The position numbers and the translations under genes were made by a program. The notes beneath the pieces were generated by a model. That model made no database searches. It saw only the letters and a list, made by a program, of their open reading frames with translations, and was not told where the DNA came from. A stretch of 64,000 nucleotides of DNA from Saccharothrix obliqua (GTDB taxonomy: Bacteria; Actinomycetota; Actinomycetes; Mycobacteriales; Pseudonocardiaceae): assembly GCF_019375475.1 (NCBI RefSeq), contig NZ_JAHXGQ010000011.1:241683-305682 (forward strand). The letters run 5' to 3'. Shown here piece after piece: positions 50,944-60,027 of this stretch (position 1 is the first letter of the stretch; every line of letters starts with the position of its first letter).

Positions 50944-52106
50944 CCGACGTGCTGGTGGTCGGCGCTTCGGCCGCCGGCCTGGCCACCGCCGAGGCGTTGC
51001 GCCGCCGGGGTTTCACCGGTTCGATCCGCCTCCTCGGCGCGGAGGAGCACCCGCCGTACGACCGGCCGCCGCTGTCGAAGGAGGTGCTGGCGGGCACCCG
51101 GGACCCGGAGCGCGTGGTGCTGCGCGGCGCCGACGACCTGGCCGCGCTGGACATCGAGCTGGTGACGGGTCGCGGCGCCACGGCGCTGGACGTGGTCCGG
51201 CGCGAGGTCTCCGACACCGCGGGCCGCCGCCACGCCTACGGCTCGCTGGTCATCGCCACGGGCCTCACGCCACGTCGGCTGGGTCGCTTCGCCGGGCCGG
51301 CGGGCGTGCACGTGCTGCGCACCGTCGAGGACACCCGGCGGTTGCACGCCGACCTGCTCACCGCGCGGCGGCTGGTCGTGCTCGGCGGCGGTGTCCTCGG
51401 CTGCGAGATCGCCGCCACCGCGCGGCAGCGGGGCCTGGACGTCACCCTGGTCGACCGCGGTCCCGCGCCGATGGCCCGCCAGGCGGGGCCCCGCCTGGGT
51501 GCCCTGCTGGCCGACCTGCACCGCGCGCACGGCGTCAAGGTGCTCACCGATGTCACGGTGGAGGACCCCGTCGTCCACGAGGCACGCGTGACCGGCGTGC
51601 GCACGTCGGCGGGTCGGATCGCCGCGGACGCCGTGGTGGTCGCCGTCGGTGCGACACCGGCCACCGGCTGGCTGCGCGGCAGCGGCCTGGTCCTGAGCGA
51701 CGGCGTCGTCTGCGATTCCCGTTGCCGCGCCGCCGAAGGCGTCTACGCCGTCGGCGACGTGGCCCGCTGGTGGCACGAGGGGCAGGGGCGCAGCGTCCGC
51801 CTGGAGAACCGCACCAACGCCACCGAGCAGGCGCTTGCCGTGGCGGACAACATCATGGGCGCGGACCGGCCCTACGTGCCGGTGCCCTATTTCTGGACGG
51901 ACCAGTACGACGTGCGGATGCAGGTGTTCGGCGACCTCGCGGGCGCCGACGCGCTCCGCGTCCTGGAAGGCGACCCGGCGACGCGGAAGTTCGTGGCCGC
52001 GGCCGAGTCGGGCGGGCGGGTCATCGGAGTCGTCGGCTGGAACAGCGCACGCGCGGTGCGCCGTGCCCGCGGGTTGATCGCGGACCGAGGAGTGGTCGAT
52101 GCCTGA
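50940..52106 (+). CDS. NAD(P)H-dependent ferredoxin reductase
   Basis: GTG 50940 gives 388 residues. There are two Rossmann motifs, VLVVGASAAGLATAEAL for FAD and LVVLGGGVLGCEIAATA for NAD(P)H, the EEHPPYDRPPLSKEVLAG segment typical of BphA4/putidaredoxin-reductase-like enzymes, and the second FAD motif GVYAVGDVARW. It supplies the preceding ferredoxin and P450. The overlap with the next FAD monooxygenase gene is 8 nt. Confidence 0.9.
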   Translation: MTDVLVVGASAAGLATAEALRRRGFTGSIRLLGAEEHPPYDRPPLSKEVLAGTRDPERVVLRGADDLAALDIELVTGRGATALDVVRREVSDTAGRRHAYGSLVIATGLTPRRLGRFAGPAGVHVLRTVEDTRRLHADLLTARRLVVLGGGVLGCEIAATARQRGLDVTLVDRGPAPMARQAGPRLGALLADLHRAHGVKVLTDVTVEDPVVHEARVTGVRTSAGRIAADAVVVAVGATPATGWLRGSGLVLSDGVVCDSRCRAAEGVYAVGDVARWWHEGQGRSVRLENRTNATEQALAVADNIMGADRPYVPVPYFWTDQYDVRMQVFGDLAGADALRVLEGDPATRKFVAAAESGGRVIGVVGWNSARAVRRARGLIADRGVVDA

Positions 52107-53868
52107 TCTCGAAGTGCCCGTCCTCATCGTCGGCGGTGGCGGCTGCGGCCTCACCGCGTCGGTCTTCCTGTCCGACCTGGGGGTGGACCACCTGCTGGTG
52201 GAGCGGCGCGCCACGACCTCGACGCTGCCGCGGGCCCACTACCTCAACCAGCGCACCATGGAGGTGTTCCGCCAGCACGGGCTCGCCGACGACGTCTACC
52301 GGATCAGCGCGCCGACGGCAAACATCGGCGAGGTCGCCTGGCGCACCTCGTTGGCGGGCGACGGCGAGTTGGACGCGCGGGACCTGCACCGGATGGACGC
52401 CTTCGGCGGCGGCAGCACGGCCGAGCCGTACGCCGCGCACAGCCCGTGCCCGTCGACCAACCTGCCCCAGCACCGCCTGGAACCGCTGCTGCTGGAGCAC
52501 GTCCGTGGGCGCGCGAAGCGCACACCGCTGTTCAACCACGTCATGCAGGACTTCACCCAGGACGAGGACGGCGTGACGGCGCACGTCACCGACCGGTCCA
52601 CGGGGCGGACGACCACCGTGCGCGCCCGCTACCTGCTCGCCGCGGACGGCGGCAAGGGCATCGGCGCGCGGCTGGGCGTGCCCATGCGGGGCGACGGCTG
52701 GGCGTTCGACGTGATCTCCGTGCACTTCAGCGCCGACCTGCGCGAGTGGTGGAGCGGTGACCGCGTGCTGATCACGAACTTCGTCAGCCCGGACGGCGGT
52801 CCCGTCTCCCGGTACGGCATGGTCGCGATGGGACCGGAGTGGGGACGCGCCTCGCGGGAGTGGGCGCTGCACTTCCACGTCCCGCCCGGTGCCGACACCA
52901 CCTTCGACGAGCACACCGCCGCGGACACCGTGCGCGGTCTGCTGAAGCTGCCGGACCTCGACGTCGTGGTGCACCAGGTCGGGCACTACCGGCCGGAGGC
53001 GGTGATCGCCGACCGGTTCCGCGTCGGCCGGGTCTTCCTGGCGGGCGACGCCGCGCACCGCCAGCCGCCCGCCACGGGGCTCGGCCTCAACTCGGCCGTC
53101 CAGGACGCGCACAACCTCGCCTGGAAGCTCGCCGCCGTGCTCGACGGTCAGGCGGGCGACGCCCTCCTGGACACCTACGAGGCCGAACGCCTGCCCACGG
53201 CGCAGCGCAACGTCGAGTGGGCCATGTTCGCCTTCCGCAACCACGCGGTGATCCACGCCGGTCTCGGCCTGCTGCCGGGGCAGCCGCCCGAGGTGACGCG
53301 TGCCAACTTCCGCGATCTCCTCGCCGACACGCCGATGGGCGAGACGCGGCGGGCGAGGGCGGCGGAGGTGTTCGCCACCCAGCGGGTCGAGTACCAGGCG
53401 CACGACATCGAGATCGGGTTCGCCTACGCCGCCGGGGCGCTGGTGCCCGACGGCAGCGCCGCGCCGCCCCGCGACCCGTGGGGCTACGTGCACCACCCCG
53501 ACGCGCGTCCCGGCCACCGGCTGCCGCACGCGTGGCTCGACCTCTGCGGTCGCCGCCTGTCCACGCACGACCTGGTCGGCGACCGCGGCGGGTTCGTGCT
53601 CATCACCGGGGACACCGACGACGTGTGGGCGGCTGCCGCCGCACGGGCCGCCGCCGCGTGCGGCGTGCCGGTGACGGCGGTGACCGTCTCCCCGGGTCGG
53701 CACCGCGACGCGAACGGCACGTGGGCGACCGCGCGTGGCGGACCCCGGCGAGGTGCCGTCCTGGTGCGACCGGACAACCACGTCGCCTGGCGTGGCGGCT
53801 CGCCGGGCCCCGGCGCGGCCGACGAGCTGACCGCGGCGCTCCGCCGGGTGTTGGGAAGAGGTGAGTGA
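52099..53868 (+). CDS. FAD-dependent aromatic hydroxylase (PHBH/TfdB type), 589 aa
   Basis: The flavoprotein has GxGxxG in VLIVGGGGCGLTASVFL, the RAHYLNQRTMEVFRQHGL segment of dichlorophenol-hydroxylase-like enzymes, DG motif in LLAADGGKGIGARLG, GD motif in VFLAGDAAHRQPPATGLGLN, and a C-terminal thioredoxin-like region as in phenol hydroxylases. It hydroxylates an aromatic or enolic substrate using NAD(P)H. In this cluster an indole or aniline ring is a plausible target. It overlaps both neighbours, confirming operon membership. Confidence 0.85.
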   Translation: MPDLEVPVLIVGGGGCGLTASVFLSDLGVDHLLVERRATTSTLPRAHYLNQRTMEVFRQHGLADDVYRISAPTANIGEVAWRTSLAGDGELDARDLHRMDAFGGGSTAEPYAAHSPCPSTNLPQHRLEPLLLEHVRGRAKRTPLFNHVMQDFTQDEDGVTAHVTDRSTGRTTTVRARYLLAADGGKGIGARLGVPMRGDGWAFDVISVHFSADLREWWSGDRVLITNFVSPDGGPVSRYGMVAMGPEWGRASREWALHFHVPPGADTTFDEHTAADTVRGLLKLPDLDVVVHQVGHYRPEAVIADRFRVGRVFLAGDAAHRQPPATGLGLNSAVQDAHNLAWKLAAVLDGQAGDALLDTYEAERLPTAQRNVEWAMFAFRNHAVIHAGLGLLPGQPPEVTRANFRDLLADTPMGETRRARAAEVFATQRVEYQAHDIEIGFAYAAGALVPDGSAAPPRDPWGYVHHPDARPGHRLPHAWLDLCGRRLSTHDLVGDRGGFVLITGDTDDVWAAAAARAAAACGVPVTAVTVSPGRHRDANGTWATARGGPRRGAVLVRPDNHVAWRGGSPGPGAADELTAALRRVLGRGE

Positions 53869-54353
53869 CCGTGCCGGAGGACGAGTCGACCGCGGCGGTT
53901 CGCCGCGTCGCGGGTCGGGGGAGCGGTGGGGTGGCCGTGCCGAACGACAGCGAGAGCGTCGTGCGCGCCTTCCTCACCGCGCTGGGCCCGACACCCGCGG
54001 CGGTCCGGGGTGCGGTGGAGCGGTTCCTCACCGACGACTGCGTGTGGGAGAACCCCGGATCGCCGGTGTGCCGCGGCAAGTCCGAAATATTTTCGCTCCT
54101 GCCGCCCGATTTCGCGCGGTTGGCCGTGCGCTTCCGGCACATCGCCTCGTCCGGCGACACCGTGCTGGTCGAGCGGGTGGAGGACATGTTGCGCCTCGAC
54201 GGCACCTTCATCGCGCGCGACCTGGCCGTGATGGGCGCGTTCGACGTGCGCGACGGCCGGATCAGCGCGTGGCGGGACTACTTCGACATCACGAACCTCA
54301 TCAACGGCGGCGCGGTGGACGGGACGCCCGGAGCAAGGGAGACAGTCGCATGA
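53865..54353 (+). CDS. SnoaL / limonene-epoxide-hydrolase-fold protein
   Basis: GTG 53865 overlaps the hydroxylase stop. The 162-residue protein has a flexible start, then VVRAFLTALGPTPAAVRGAV, RFLTDDCVWENPGSPV, and the strand pattern VERVEDMLRLDG, AVMGAFDVRDGRISAWRDYFD typical of limonene-1,2-epoxide-hydrolase-like NTF2 folds. The Asp in W-R-D-Y and the Arg/Asp of the strand are candidate catalytic residues. In a pathway with an epoxidase it could open an epoxide or guide cyclisation. The exact role is unknown. Confidence 0.7.
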   Translation: MTVPEDESTAAVRRVAGRGSGGVAVPNDSESVVRAFLTALGPTPAAVRGAVERFLTDDCVWENPGSPVCRGKSEIFSLLPPDFARLAVRFRHIASSGDTVLVERVEDMLRLDGTFIARDLAVMGAFDVRDGRISAWRDYFDITNLINGGAVDGTPGARETVA

Positions 54354-55531
54354 CCGACGTCCGGACGCGTGTCGAGGACGTGCGCGTGGAACTGCTGGCA
54401 CGGGTGCACGAGATCGGGCCGGTGCTGGCCGGGGGCGTCGAGCAGGGCGACCGGGAGCGCAGGCTGCCCGACGCCAGCGTCCGCGCCATCGACGAGTCCC
54501 GGGTGAGCAGGCTGTGGACCGCCCGCGAGTTCGGCGGCCTGGAGACCGACGTGCGCACCCTCAGCGAGGTGACCAAGGCGCTGTCGCACTACTGCCCCTC
54601 CACGTCCTGGGTGGTCAACAACATCAACGGGTCCAACCTGCTCGCGTTCCGGTTCCCGCGGGAGGCGCGGGACGAGGTGTTCGGGGACAACCCGGGCGCG
54701 AAGCTCGCGTCCGTCTTCGTCGCGGCCGGCACGGCGGAACCCGCGCCCGGCGGCTACCGGCTCACCGGGAGGTGGCCGTACGCCTCGGGAATCCTGCACG
54801 ACGACTGGGCCATCCTGAGCGCGAAGGTCACCGGTGGCGGCGGCGCGGTGTCGGTCCTCGTGCCCGTCGCCGACCTGGCCGTCGAGGACACCTGGGCGAC
54901 CGTCGGGATGCGCGCCACCGGCAGCCACACGGTGGTGGCGCACGACGTGGCCGTGCCCGCGCACCGGGTGATACCGGTCGAGGCGCAGCTGGGCAGGCAG
55001 AACGCCACCGACCTCACCCTGCCGCCGCTGTTCCGCTCGCCCGCCGTCGCGGCCATGGCGGTGATCTGCGCGTCGGTGGTGATCGGCATCGGGCAGGCGG
55101 CGCGGGCGGTGGTCGTGGACCGCGCGCCGAGCCGCGGTGTCGCGCCCACCCGCTACACCAGCCAACCGGACTCCCGCGCCTTCGTCGCCGCCCTCGGCGG
55201 CACGGCGCTCGCGATCGACGGTGCCGAGCTGCACCTGAACCGGGCCGCGGACGTGATCGACGGCGCGGCGGCGGCCGGGGTGGCGTTGCCCGAGGCCGAG
55301 TTGCGCCGCATCCGCGGTGACGTGGGCCAAGCGGTGAACCTCACGACCGTCGCGCTGGACGAGCTGATGTGGGCGCACGGCGCGGCGGCGTTCGCCGAGT
55401 CCAACCCGCTCCAGCAGTTCTGGCGCGACGCCAACACCGCCGCCCGGCACGCGATGCTGAACGTCCACGTGGGCCGCGAGCTGTACGGCGGCTCGTTCTT
55501 CGGGCTGGACCCCATCGTGCCCAGCCTCTGA
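54350..55531 (+). CDS. Acyl-CoA-dehydrogenase-fold flavin monooxygenase (XiaF/HpaB-like class)
   Basis: ATG 54350 overlaps the preceding stop. The 393-residue protein has an acyl-CoA dehydrogenase fold: REFGGLETDVRTLSEVTKAL, CPSTSWVVNNIN, GGYRLTGRWPYASGILHDDW and the C-terminal QFWRDANTAARHAMLNVHVG. The last block with conserved RD and H is characteristic of group D flavin monooxygenases rather than true dehydrogenases. The xiamycin enzyme XiaF, an indole hydroxylase that triggers terpenoid cyclisation, belongs to this group. It needs reduced flavin, which the reductase at 38745 could supply. Confidence 0.8.
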   Translation: MTDVRTRVEDVRVELLARVHEIGPVLAGGVEQGDRERRLPDASVRAIDESRVSRLWTAREFGGLETDVRTLSEVTKALSHYCPSTSWVVNNINGSNLLAFRFPREARDEVFGDNPGAKLASVFVAAGTAEPAPGGYRLTGRWPYASGILHDDWAILSAKVTGGGGAVSVLVPVADLAVEDTWATVGMRATGSHTVVAHDVAVPAHRVIPVEAQLGRQNATDLTLPPLFRSPAVAAMAVICASVVIGIGQAARAVVVDRAPSRGVAPTRYTSQPDSRAFVAALGGTALAIDGAELHLNRAADVIDGAAAAGVALPEAELRRIRGDVGQAVNLTTVALDELMWAHGAAAFAESNPLQQFWRDANTAARHAMLNVHVGRELYGGSFFGLDPIVPSL

Positions 55532-55554
55532 CGCCCGGCCCGCGGAGGACCACC

Positions 55555-56298
55555 ATGGACTGGCTACCCCCGTTCCTGATCCCGATGTCCGACATCGCGC
55601 CGGTCACCCGCGGACCGGCCGACGTGCCCCGGTGGCTGTTCTGGGCGTTGGCGGGACCGACCGCCGCGGGCTGGGTGGCGACGTACCTGCTCGCCATCCG
55701 GCAGACCGCGCTGGACGGGCGGACCGGCGTGCCCGCGTACCTGGTCGCGGTGAACTTCGCCTGGGAGTTCAGCCTGACCTTCCTGCTGGAGCAGACGCCG
55801 ACCCAGCGCGGCATCAACGCTGCCTGGGTCGTCATCGACGCCGTGCTGCTGTTCCAGGTGTTCCGCCACGGCGGGCGCGACTACCCGGCGATGCCGGCGC
55901 GGGCCTTCCGCTGGTCGCTGGTCGGCGTGCTGGTGTGGTCCTCGCTGCTGGTCATGGCGAGCGCGAACGAGTTCCACGACCGGGACGGCATGTACATCGG
56001 CATGGCCCTCAACGTGCCGCTGAGCGCGGCGTTCATCCTGATGCTCAAGCGGCGCGGATCGTCCGCCGGGCAGAGCATGCACATCGCGACGGCCAAGTTC
56101 GTCGGGTCGTCGTTCGCCGGGGCCACCGGGTTGCTGCTCTACCCGCACCGGGTGCTGTTCCTGGTGCTGATCCCGACGATGGTCGCGCTGGACGTCGCCT
56201 ACCTGGTGCTGCTGCGCCGCCGGATGCGCGCGGAGGGGCGGCGGCCCTGGTCGGTGCACGCGCACCGGGCGCTCGTGCCGAGCGGGGTGGGCCGATGA
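55555..56298 (+). CDS. Transmembrane terpene cyclase (PaxB/Pyr4 family)
   Basis: ATG 55555 follows GGAGGAC. The 247-residue protein has about seven hydrophobic segments. The motif NFAWEF places Glu71 early, and Asp213 lies in the last membrane region (TMVALDVAYLV). In fungal Pyr4 a Glu near residue 63 and an Asp near 218 are the essential acids that protonate an epoxide, so the match in spacing is close. Members cyclise epoxidised prenyl chains in meroterpenoid and indole-diterpene pathways and also occur in bacterial indolosesquiterpene clusters. It would act after the FAD epoxidase encoded at 44327. Confidence 0.75.
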   Translation: MDWLPPFLIPMSDIAPVTRGPADVPRWLFWALAGPTAAGWVATYLLAIRQTALDGRTGVPAYLVAVNFAWEFSLTFLLEQTPTQRGINAAWVVIDAVLLFQVFRHGGRDYPAMPARAFRWSLVGVLVWSSLLVMASANEFHDRDGMYIGMALNVPLSAAFILMLKRRGSSAGQSMHIATAKFVGSSFAGATGLLLYPHRVLFLVLIPTMVALDVAYLVLLRRRMRAEGRRPWSVHAHRALVPSGVGR

Positions 56299-57176
56299 CC
56301 GTCGGGAACGTGCCGGACGTGGCGGACGAGGTCTTCGAGGGCTCGTTCTTCGCCGACGCGTCGTCGGGCCACGTGGCGCCGGTGGCGTTGCTCGACGCGG
56401 TGGTGCGGGCGGCGACCGCGGCGCCCGCGGACGCGGGCGGGTGCCGACCGCGGTCGGTCGAGGTGGCGTTCCCCGGTCCGTTCCACCGGGGTGTGCCCAC
56501 GCACCTGGTGCTCGACCCGTTCCGACCGTCGCCGGACGTGCGCGCGGCCCGGTTCGAGGTGGCGCAAAGGGGGTTGCCCGCGTGTGTCGGGACGATCCGG
56601 TTCGCGGACGGCGACGACCTGTTCGCGCCGTGGGTGGCGACACCGGGTCGGCGCGCGCCGCAGGTGCTCGTCGGCAAGGACGCGCCGTGGCGGGTGCTGA
56701 TCGGGCCGCCGCGCCGCACGCCCGAAGGGGCACCGGCGGCGGACGTGGTCGGCCCGTCCGCGCCGGGTGACACGGGCGCGCGGCCGGTGAGCCTGCTGCT
56801 GGACGCGGCGTGCCAGTTGCTCACGGCGGTGGCGCGCGCCGGCGGCGAGGCGCCGGGTGACGCGGAACTGCTGGTGTCGGCGGCGAAAGTCACGACCGCG
56901 GCGGGTGAGCCGTGGGACGTCTACCCCGAGCTGGTGTGCCGCGGTTGGCGCACCGTGCGCGCGCACATGGCCGCTTCGGTGGAGCTGCGCGTCGGGGGAG
57001 AGGTGCGTGGCGAACTGGCGGTGCGCGGCCGGTTCCGGTCGTCGTCGGTCGTCCGCGCCGCATTCGCGGACACGCGTCTCACCATGGTCCGCGAAAGGGA
57101 GGACCATTGCCCGATCGGACATGGAACGCCGGGATTTCCGCGCTTCGCTTTGCCCGGCTTCCGGCGGCACCCATAG
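56295..57176 (+). CDS. Unrecognised cluster protein, possibly hotdog-fold
   Basis: ATG 56295 overlaps the cyclase stop. The 293-residue protein has no membrane segment or signal peptide. The beginning (EVFEGSFFADASSGHVAPVALLDAVVRAA) and the RSVEVAFPGPFHRGVPTHLVLD strand look somewhat like a double-hotdog thioesterase or dehydratase, but no catalytic residue can be named. The last 35 residues are basic and probably disordered. Tight coupling to the cyclase argues for a pathway role such as a ligand-binding or accessory protein. Confidence 0.5.
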   Translation: MTVGNVPDVADEVFEGSFFADASSGHVAPVALLDAVVRAATAAPADAGGCRPRSVEVAFPGPFHRGVPTHLVLDPFRPSPDVRAARFEVAQRGLPACVGTIRFADGDDLFAPWVATPGRRAPQVLVGKDAPWRVLIGPPRRTPEGAPAADVVGPSAPGDTGARPVSLLLDAACQLLTAVARAGGEAPGDAELLVSAAKVTTAAGEPWDVYPELVCRGWRTVRAHMAASVELRVGGEVRGELAVRGRFRSSSVVRAAFADTRLTMVREREDHCPIGHGTPGFPRFALPGFRRHP

Positions 57177-57240
57177 TCTCGTCATCGGGTCCGCACCCAC
57201 TTGTTCGAAACAACCCGATCAATGTGCGTTCGAGGTGTGC

Positions 57241-59151
57241 ATGGTGCCGAATGCCGCCCAAATGGTCCCGCCGCTGAAGGTGTCGCTGCTCGGCGAACCC
57301 CGCGCGTGGCGTGGTGGTGTGCCCGTGAAACTCGGCGGGGGCCGGCGGACCGCGGCGTTCGTCGCCCTCGCGCTGAACGCCAACCGGGTCGTGACGCGGA
57401 CCGAGCTGGTCGCGGCCCTGTGGGACGGCGAGCCGCCCGCCGGCGCGCACAGCCGCATCTACAGCCACGTCTCGGCGTTGCGGCGGGAGGTCGGCGGCGA
57501 GGAGGTGCTGCACAGCAGCCACTCCGGCTACCGCCTCGTGGTCGAGCCCGACGACCTGGACTTCGCGGTGCTGCAACGCCTTCGGGAGCAGGCACGGGGC
57601 GTGCGCGCCCGCGGCGACCACCGGGGTGAGCTGGCGCTCGTGGACGACGCCCTGGCCATGTGGCAGGGCGAGGCGCTGCGGTCCGTGCCCGGTCCGCTGG
57701 CGGAGTCCTGGCGGCAGCGGCTGACGGAGGGCGAGCTGTCGCTGCGCACCCGCCGCGCCCGGCTGCTGATCGAGCTGGGCCAGCACGACGAGGTGGTGGG
57801 CGAGCTGACCGAGCTGGCACGCCGCCACCCCGCGCGCGAGGACATCCAGCACTCGCTGATCACCGCGCTGGCCCGGTCGGGTCGGCAGGCCGAGGCGCTG
57901 ACCGCGTACCGCACGGCGCGGGAGACGCTGGTGGAGCGGTTCGGCACGGAGCCGGGCGCCGCGTTGCGCGCCCTGCACCAGGAGATCACGGCGAACCCGC
58001 CCGCGGTGCGGCGGGCGCCGCCGCCCGCCCGACCGGTCGACAGCGGCGCGGCGCGGCTCGCCCGCGCCCGCGTGGACGGGTTCGTCGGGCGGGCCGACCA
58101 GGTGGCGCGGATCCGGGCGGCGGCGCGGGCGTTGCTGGCCGGCCGGGGCGGGTCGCTGTGGGTGACCGGCGCGCCTGCCGGCGGCAAGACCGCGTTGATC
58201 GCCGAGGGGCTGGCCGACCTCGCCGCCGCCGGTTGCGCGATCGGGTTCGGCACCGCCGACGAGATGTCGCACCGCCTGCCGCTCGGCGCGCTGCGCGACT
58301 GCCTGTCCGGGCTCGACCACGCCCTGCTGCACCGCGCGGGCCTGGACGCGGAGGTGAGCCCCGATGACGACGCCCTCCGGCGGGTCGACGCCCGGTTGCG
58401 GCTGGGCGGCGTGATCGCGCGGGTGCGGCAGCTGCTGGAGGCCGCCGCGGGCAGGCCGCTGGTGCTCGTCGTGGACGACCTGCACTGGGCCGACGACGAG
58501 ACCCTGCTGGTGTGGCGCGACCTGCACACCATGACCACGCGCTACCCGGTGCTGCTGGTGTCCGCGTCACGCCCGGTGCCCCGGCGGCGCAACCTCGACC
58601 TGCTGGCCGCGCTGGTGAAGGAGAACGGCTGCGACGCGTTCGAGCTGGGCGAGCTGTCCGACGCGGAGGTGTGGGACCTGCTGCTGGGCGTGCGGCTCAC
58701 CGGTCGGCACACGGCGGGCGCGGTCGCCGCCTGGTCGGGCGGCAACCCGGCGTTCGCGCGGGCGATCGGCGAGGCCGTCGCGGCGCTGCCGGTGAAGTGC
58801 TGGACCACCACGCCGGAACCGGTGGCCGCCGCCGTGCGGTACTACCTGGACGCGTTCTCGCCGGACACGCGTGACATGTTGCGCCGCGCTTCGCTGCTGG
58901 GCGACTCGCACACGGTCGGTGATGCGTTGCGCGCCACCGGGAAACGCGCGCACGAGCTGCTGAACCTGGTGGACGAGGCGTTGGCGGGCGGGGTGCTGGT
59001 GGACGAGGGGGGCGCGCGGCTCCGGTTCCGCCACCCCGTCGTGCGGAGGGTCCTCCACGAGTCCGTGCCCGCCGCCGTGCGTCGCGCCGCGCTGGACCAC
59101 CCCGGCGGGGAGCCCGGTGTGGTGTCCGCGTACTGGCCGCGACCGGCCTGA
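57241..59151 (+). CDS. BTAD-ATPase regulator (SARP-type), cluster-associated copy 1
   Basis: ATG 57241 follows GAGGTG and gives 636 residues. It contains an OmpR-like winged helix (KVSLLGEPRAW..., LVAALWDGEPPAGAH), a BTAD domain ending GTEPGAALRALHQEI, and an ATPase with Walker A GAPAGGKT (310-317) and Walker B PLVLVVDDLHWAD around 406-418. The C-terminal helical part is shorter than in AfsR, and no LuxR domain is visible. It ends the rightward operon, so it is co-expressed with the biosynthetic genes and may drive a positive feedback loop. It is clearly paralogous to the regulators at 60028 and 61862. Confidence 0.85.
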   Translation: MVPNAAQMVPPLKVSLLGEPRAWRGGVPVKLGGGRRTAAFVALALNANRVVTRTELVAALWDGEPPAGAHSRIYSHVSALRREVGGEEVLHSSHSGYRLVVEPDDLDFAVLQRLREQARGVRARGDHRGELALVDDALAMWQGEALRSVPGPLAESWRQRLTEGELSLRTRRARLLIELGQHDEVVGELTELARRHPAREDIQHSLITALARSGRQAEALTAYRTARETLVERFGTEPGAALRALHQEITANPPAVRRAPPPARPVDSGAARLARARVDGFVGRADQVARIRAAARALLAGRGGSLWVTGAPAGGKTALIAEGLADLAAAGCAIGFGTADEMSHRLPLGALRDCLSGLDHALLHRAGLDAEVSPDDDALRRVDARLRLGGVIARVRQLLEAAAGRPLVLVVDDLHWADDETLLVWRDLHTMTTRYPVLLVSASRPVPRRRNLDLLAALVKENGCDAFELGELSDAEVWDLLLGVRLTGRHTAGAVAAWSGGNPAFARAIGEAVAALPVKCWTTTPEPVAAAVRYYLDAFSPDTRDMLRRASLLGDSHTVGDALRATGKRAHELLNLVDEALAGGVLVDEGGARLRFRHPVVRRVLHESVPAAVRRAALDHPGGEPGVVSAYWPRPA

Positions 59152-59214
59152 TCGTCGGAACGAAGGGCGCCCGCCCGCCCCGTGGCAGGCGCTACCTCCC
59201 CCTGGCGGTACCGG

Positions 59215-59838
59215 TCAGATGACGCCGTTGCGGAGCGCGTACGCCACCGCGTGCGGCCTGTTGCGGAGGTTGAGCCGGTTGGTCACCCCGAAGACCACCC
59301 GTTTCACCGCGCGCTCGGAGAAGCACAGCTTCGCGGCGATCTCGGCGGTGTCCAGGCCGTCGGACATCAGGCGCAGCACGTCGATCTCGCGCGGCGTCAG
59401 GCCCGACGTGTGCAGCCCGCGGGGCGACAACACCTCCCGCTGGACCCGTTCGAGCTGCTTCAGCAACTCCCCGAGCATGTTCGACGGCAGCACACCACCA
59501 CCGGAGGCCGCCGTCAGCACCGCGTCCGCCACGCGGTCACCGGTGGCGGACGTGCGCGGCAGCACCGCCACCACGTTGCACTCCACCGCGACGAGCAGGT
59601 CGGTCCGGCTGATCTCGCCCACGACCAGCACCACCGGCACGCCCAGCGCCGCCTTCAGCCGCCGCAGCGACGACGACACCTCGACGGTCATCCGGTCGTG
59701 CGCCACCACGGCCACGTCCGGCCTGTCGCGCCGGTCCTCGGAAATCACTTCGACACCGGCACGGGAACCGAGGTGGGCGCAGATCGCCGAGTGCGCCAGC
59801 GGGTCCTTCCCGTGCACGACCACTTTCACCGTGTTCAC
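59215..59838 (-). CDS. LuxR/NarL-family regulator with atypical receiver domain
   Basis: GTG 59838 is chosen because GAGGAGG precedes it. The 207-residue protein has a receiver-like N-terminal domain and a LuxR helix-turn-helix at about 145-205 (SGLTPREIDVLRLMSDGLDTAEIAAKL). Where NarL receivers have the phosphoacceptor Asp (D at the end of beta 3) this protein reads PDVAVVAHDRM, with Ala-His at the expected position, and the early acidic pair is not evident. It probably works without phosphorylation. It converges on the regulator at 57241 and likely helps control the cluster. Confidence 0.75.
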   Translation of the reverse strand: MNTVKVVVHGKDPLAHSAICAHLGSRAGVEVISEDRRDRPDVAVVAHDRMTVEVSSSLRRLKAALGVPVVLVVGEISRTDLLVAVECNVVAVLPRTSATGDRVADAVLTAASGGGVLPSNMLGELLKQLERVQREVLSPRGLHTSGLTPREIDVLRLMSDGLDTAEIAAKLCFSERAVKRVVFGVTNRLNLRNRPHAVAYALRNGVI

Positions 59839-60027
59839 CCTTGCCTCCTCACGTTCACCGATCACAAGAAAAGTGTGCGAGAAGTGGCTTCAAGGAACCT
59901 CTACGCGACCTGTCGCGGTTGAGAACCACGAGGGCGCGCCGGTTCCCGGTGATTTCCCACGTGCGGTTCGGCGGGAGGCGGCGTTCATCGACGCGTTTGC
60001 CCACCGTGCGCGGCACCGGGTCGCGGG

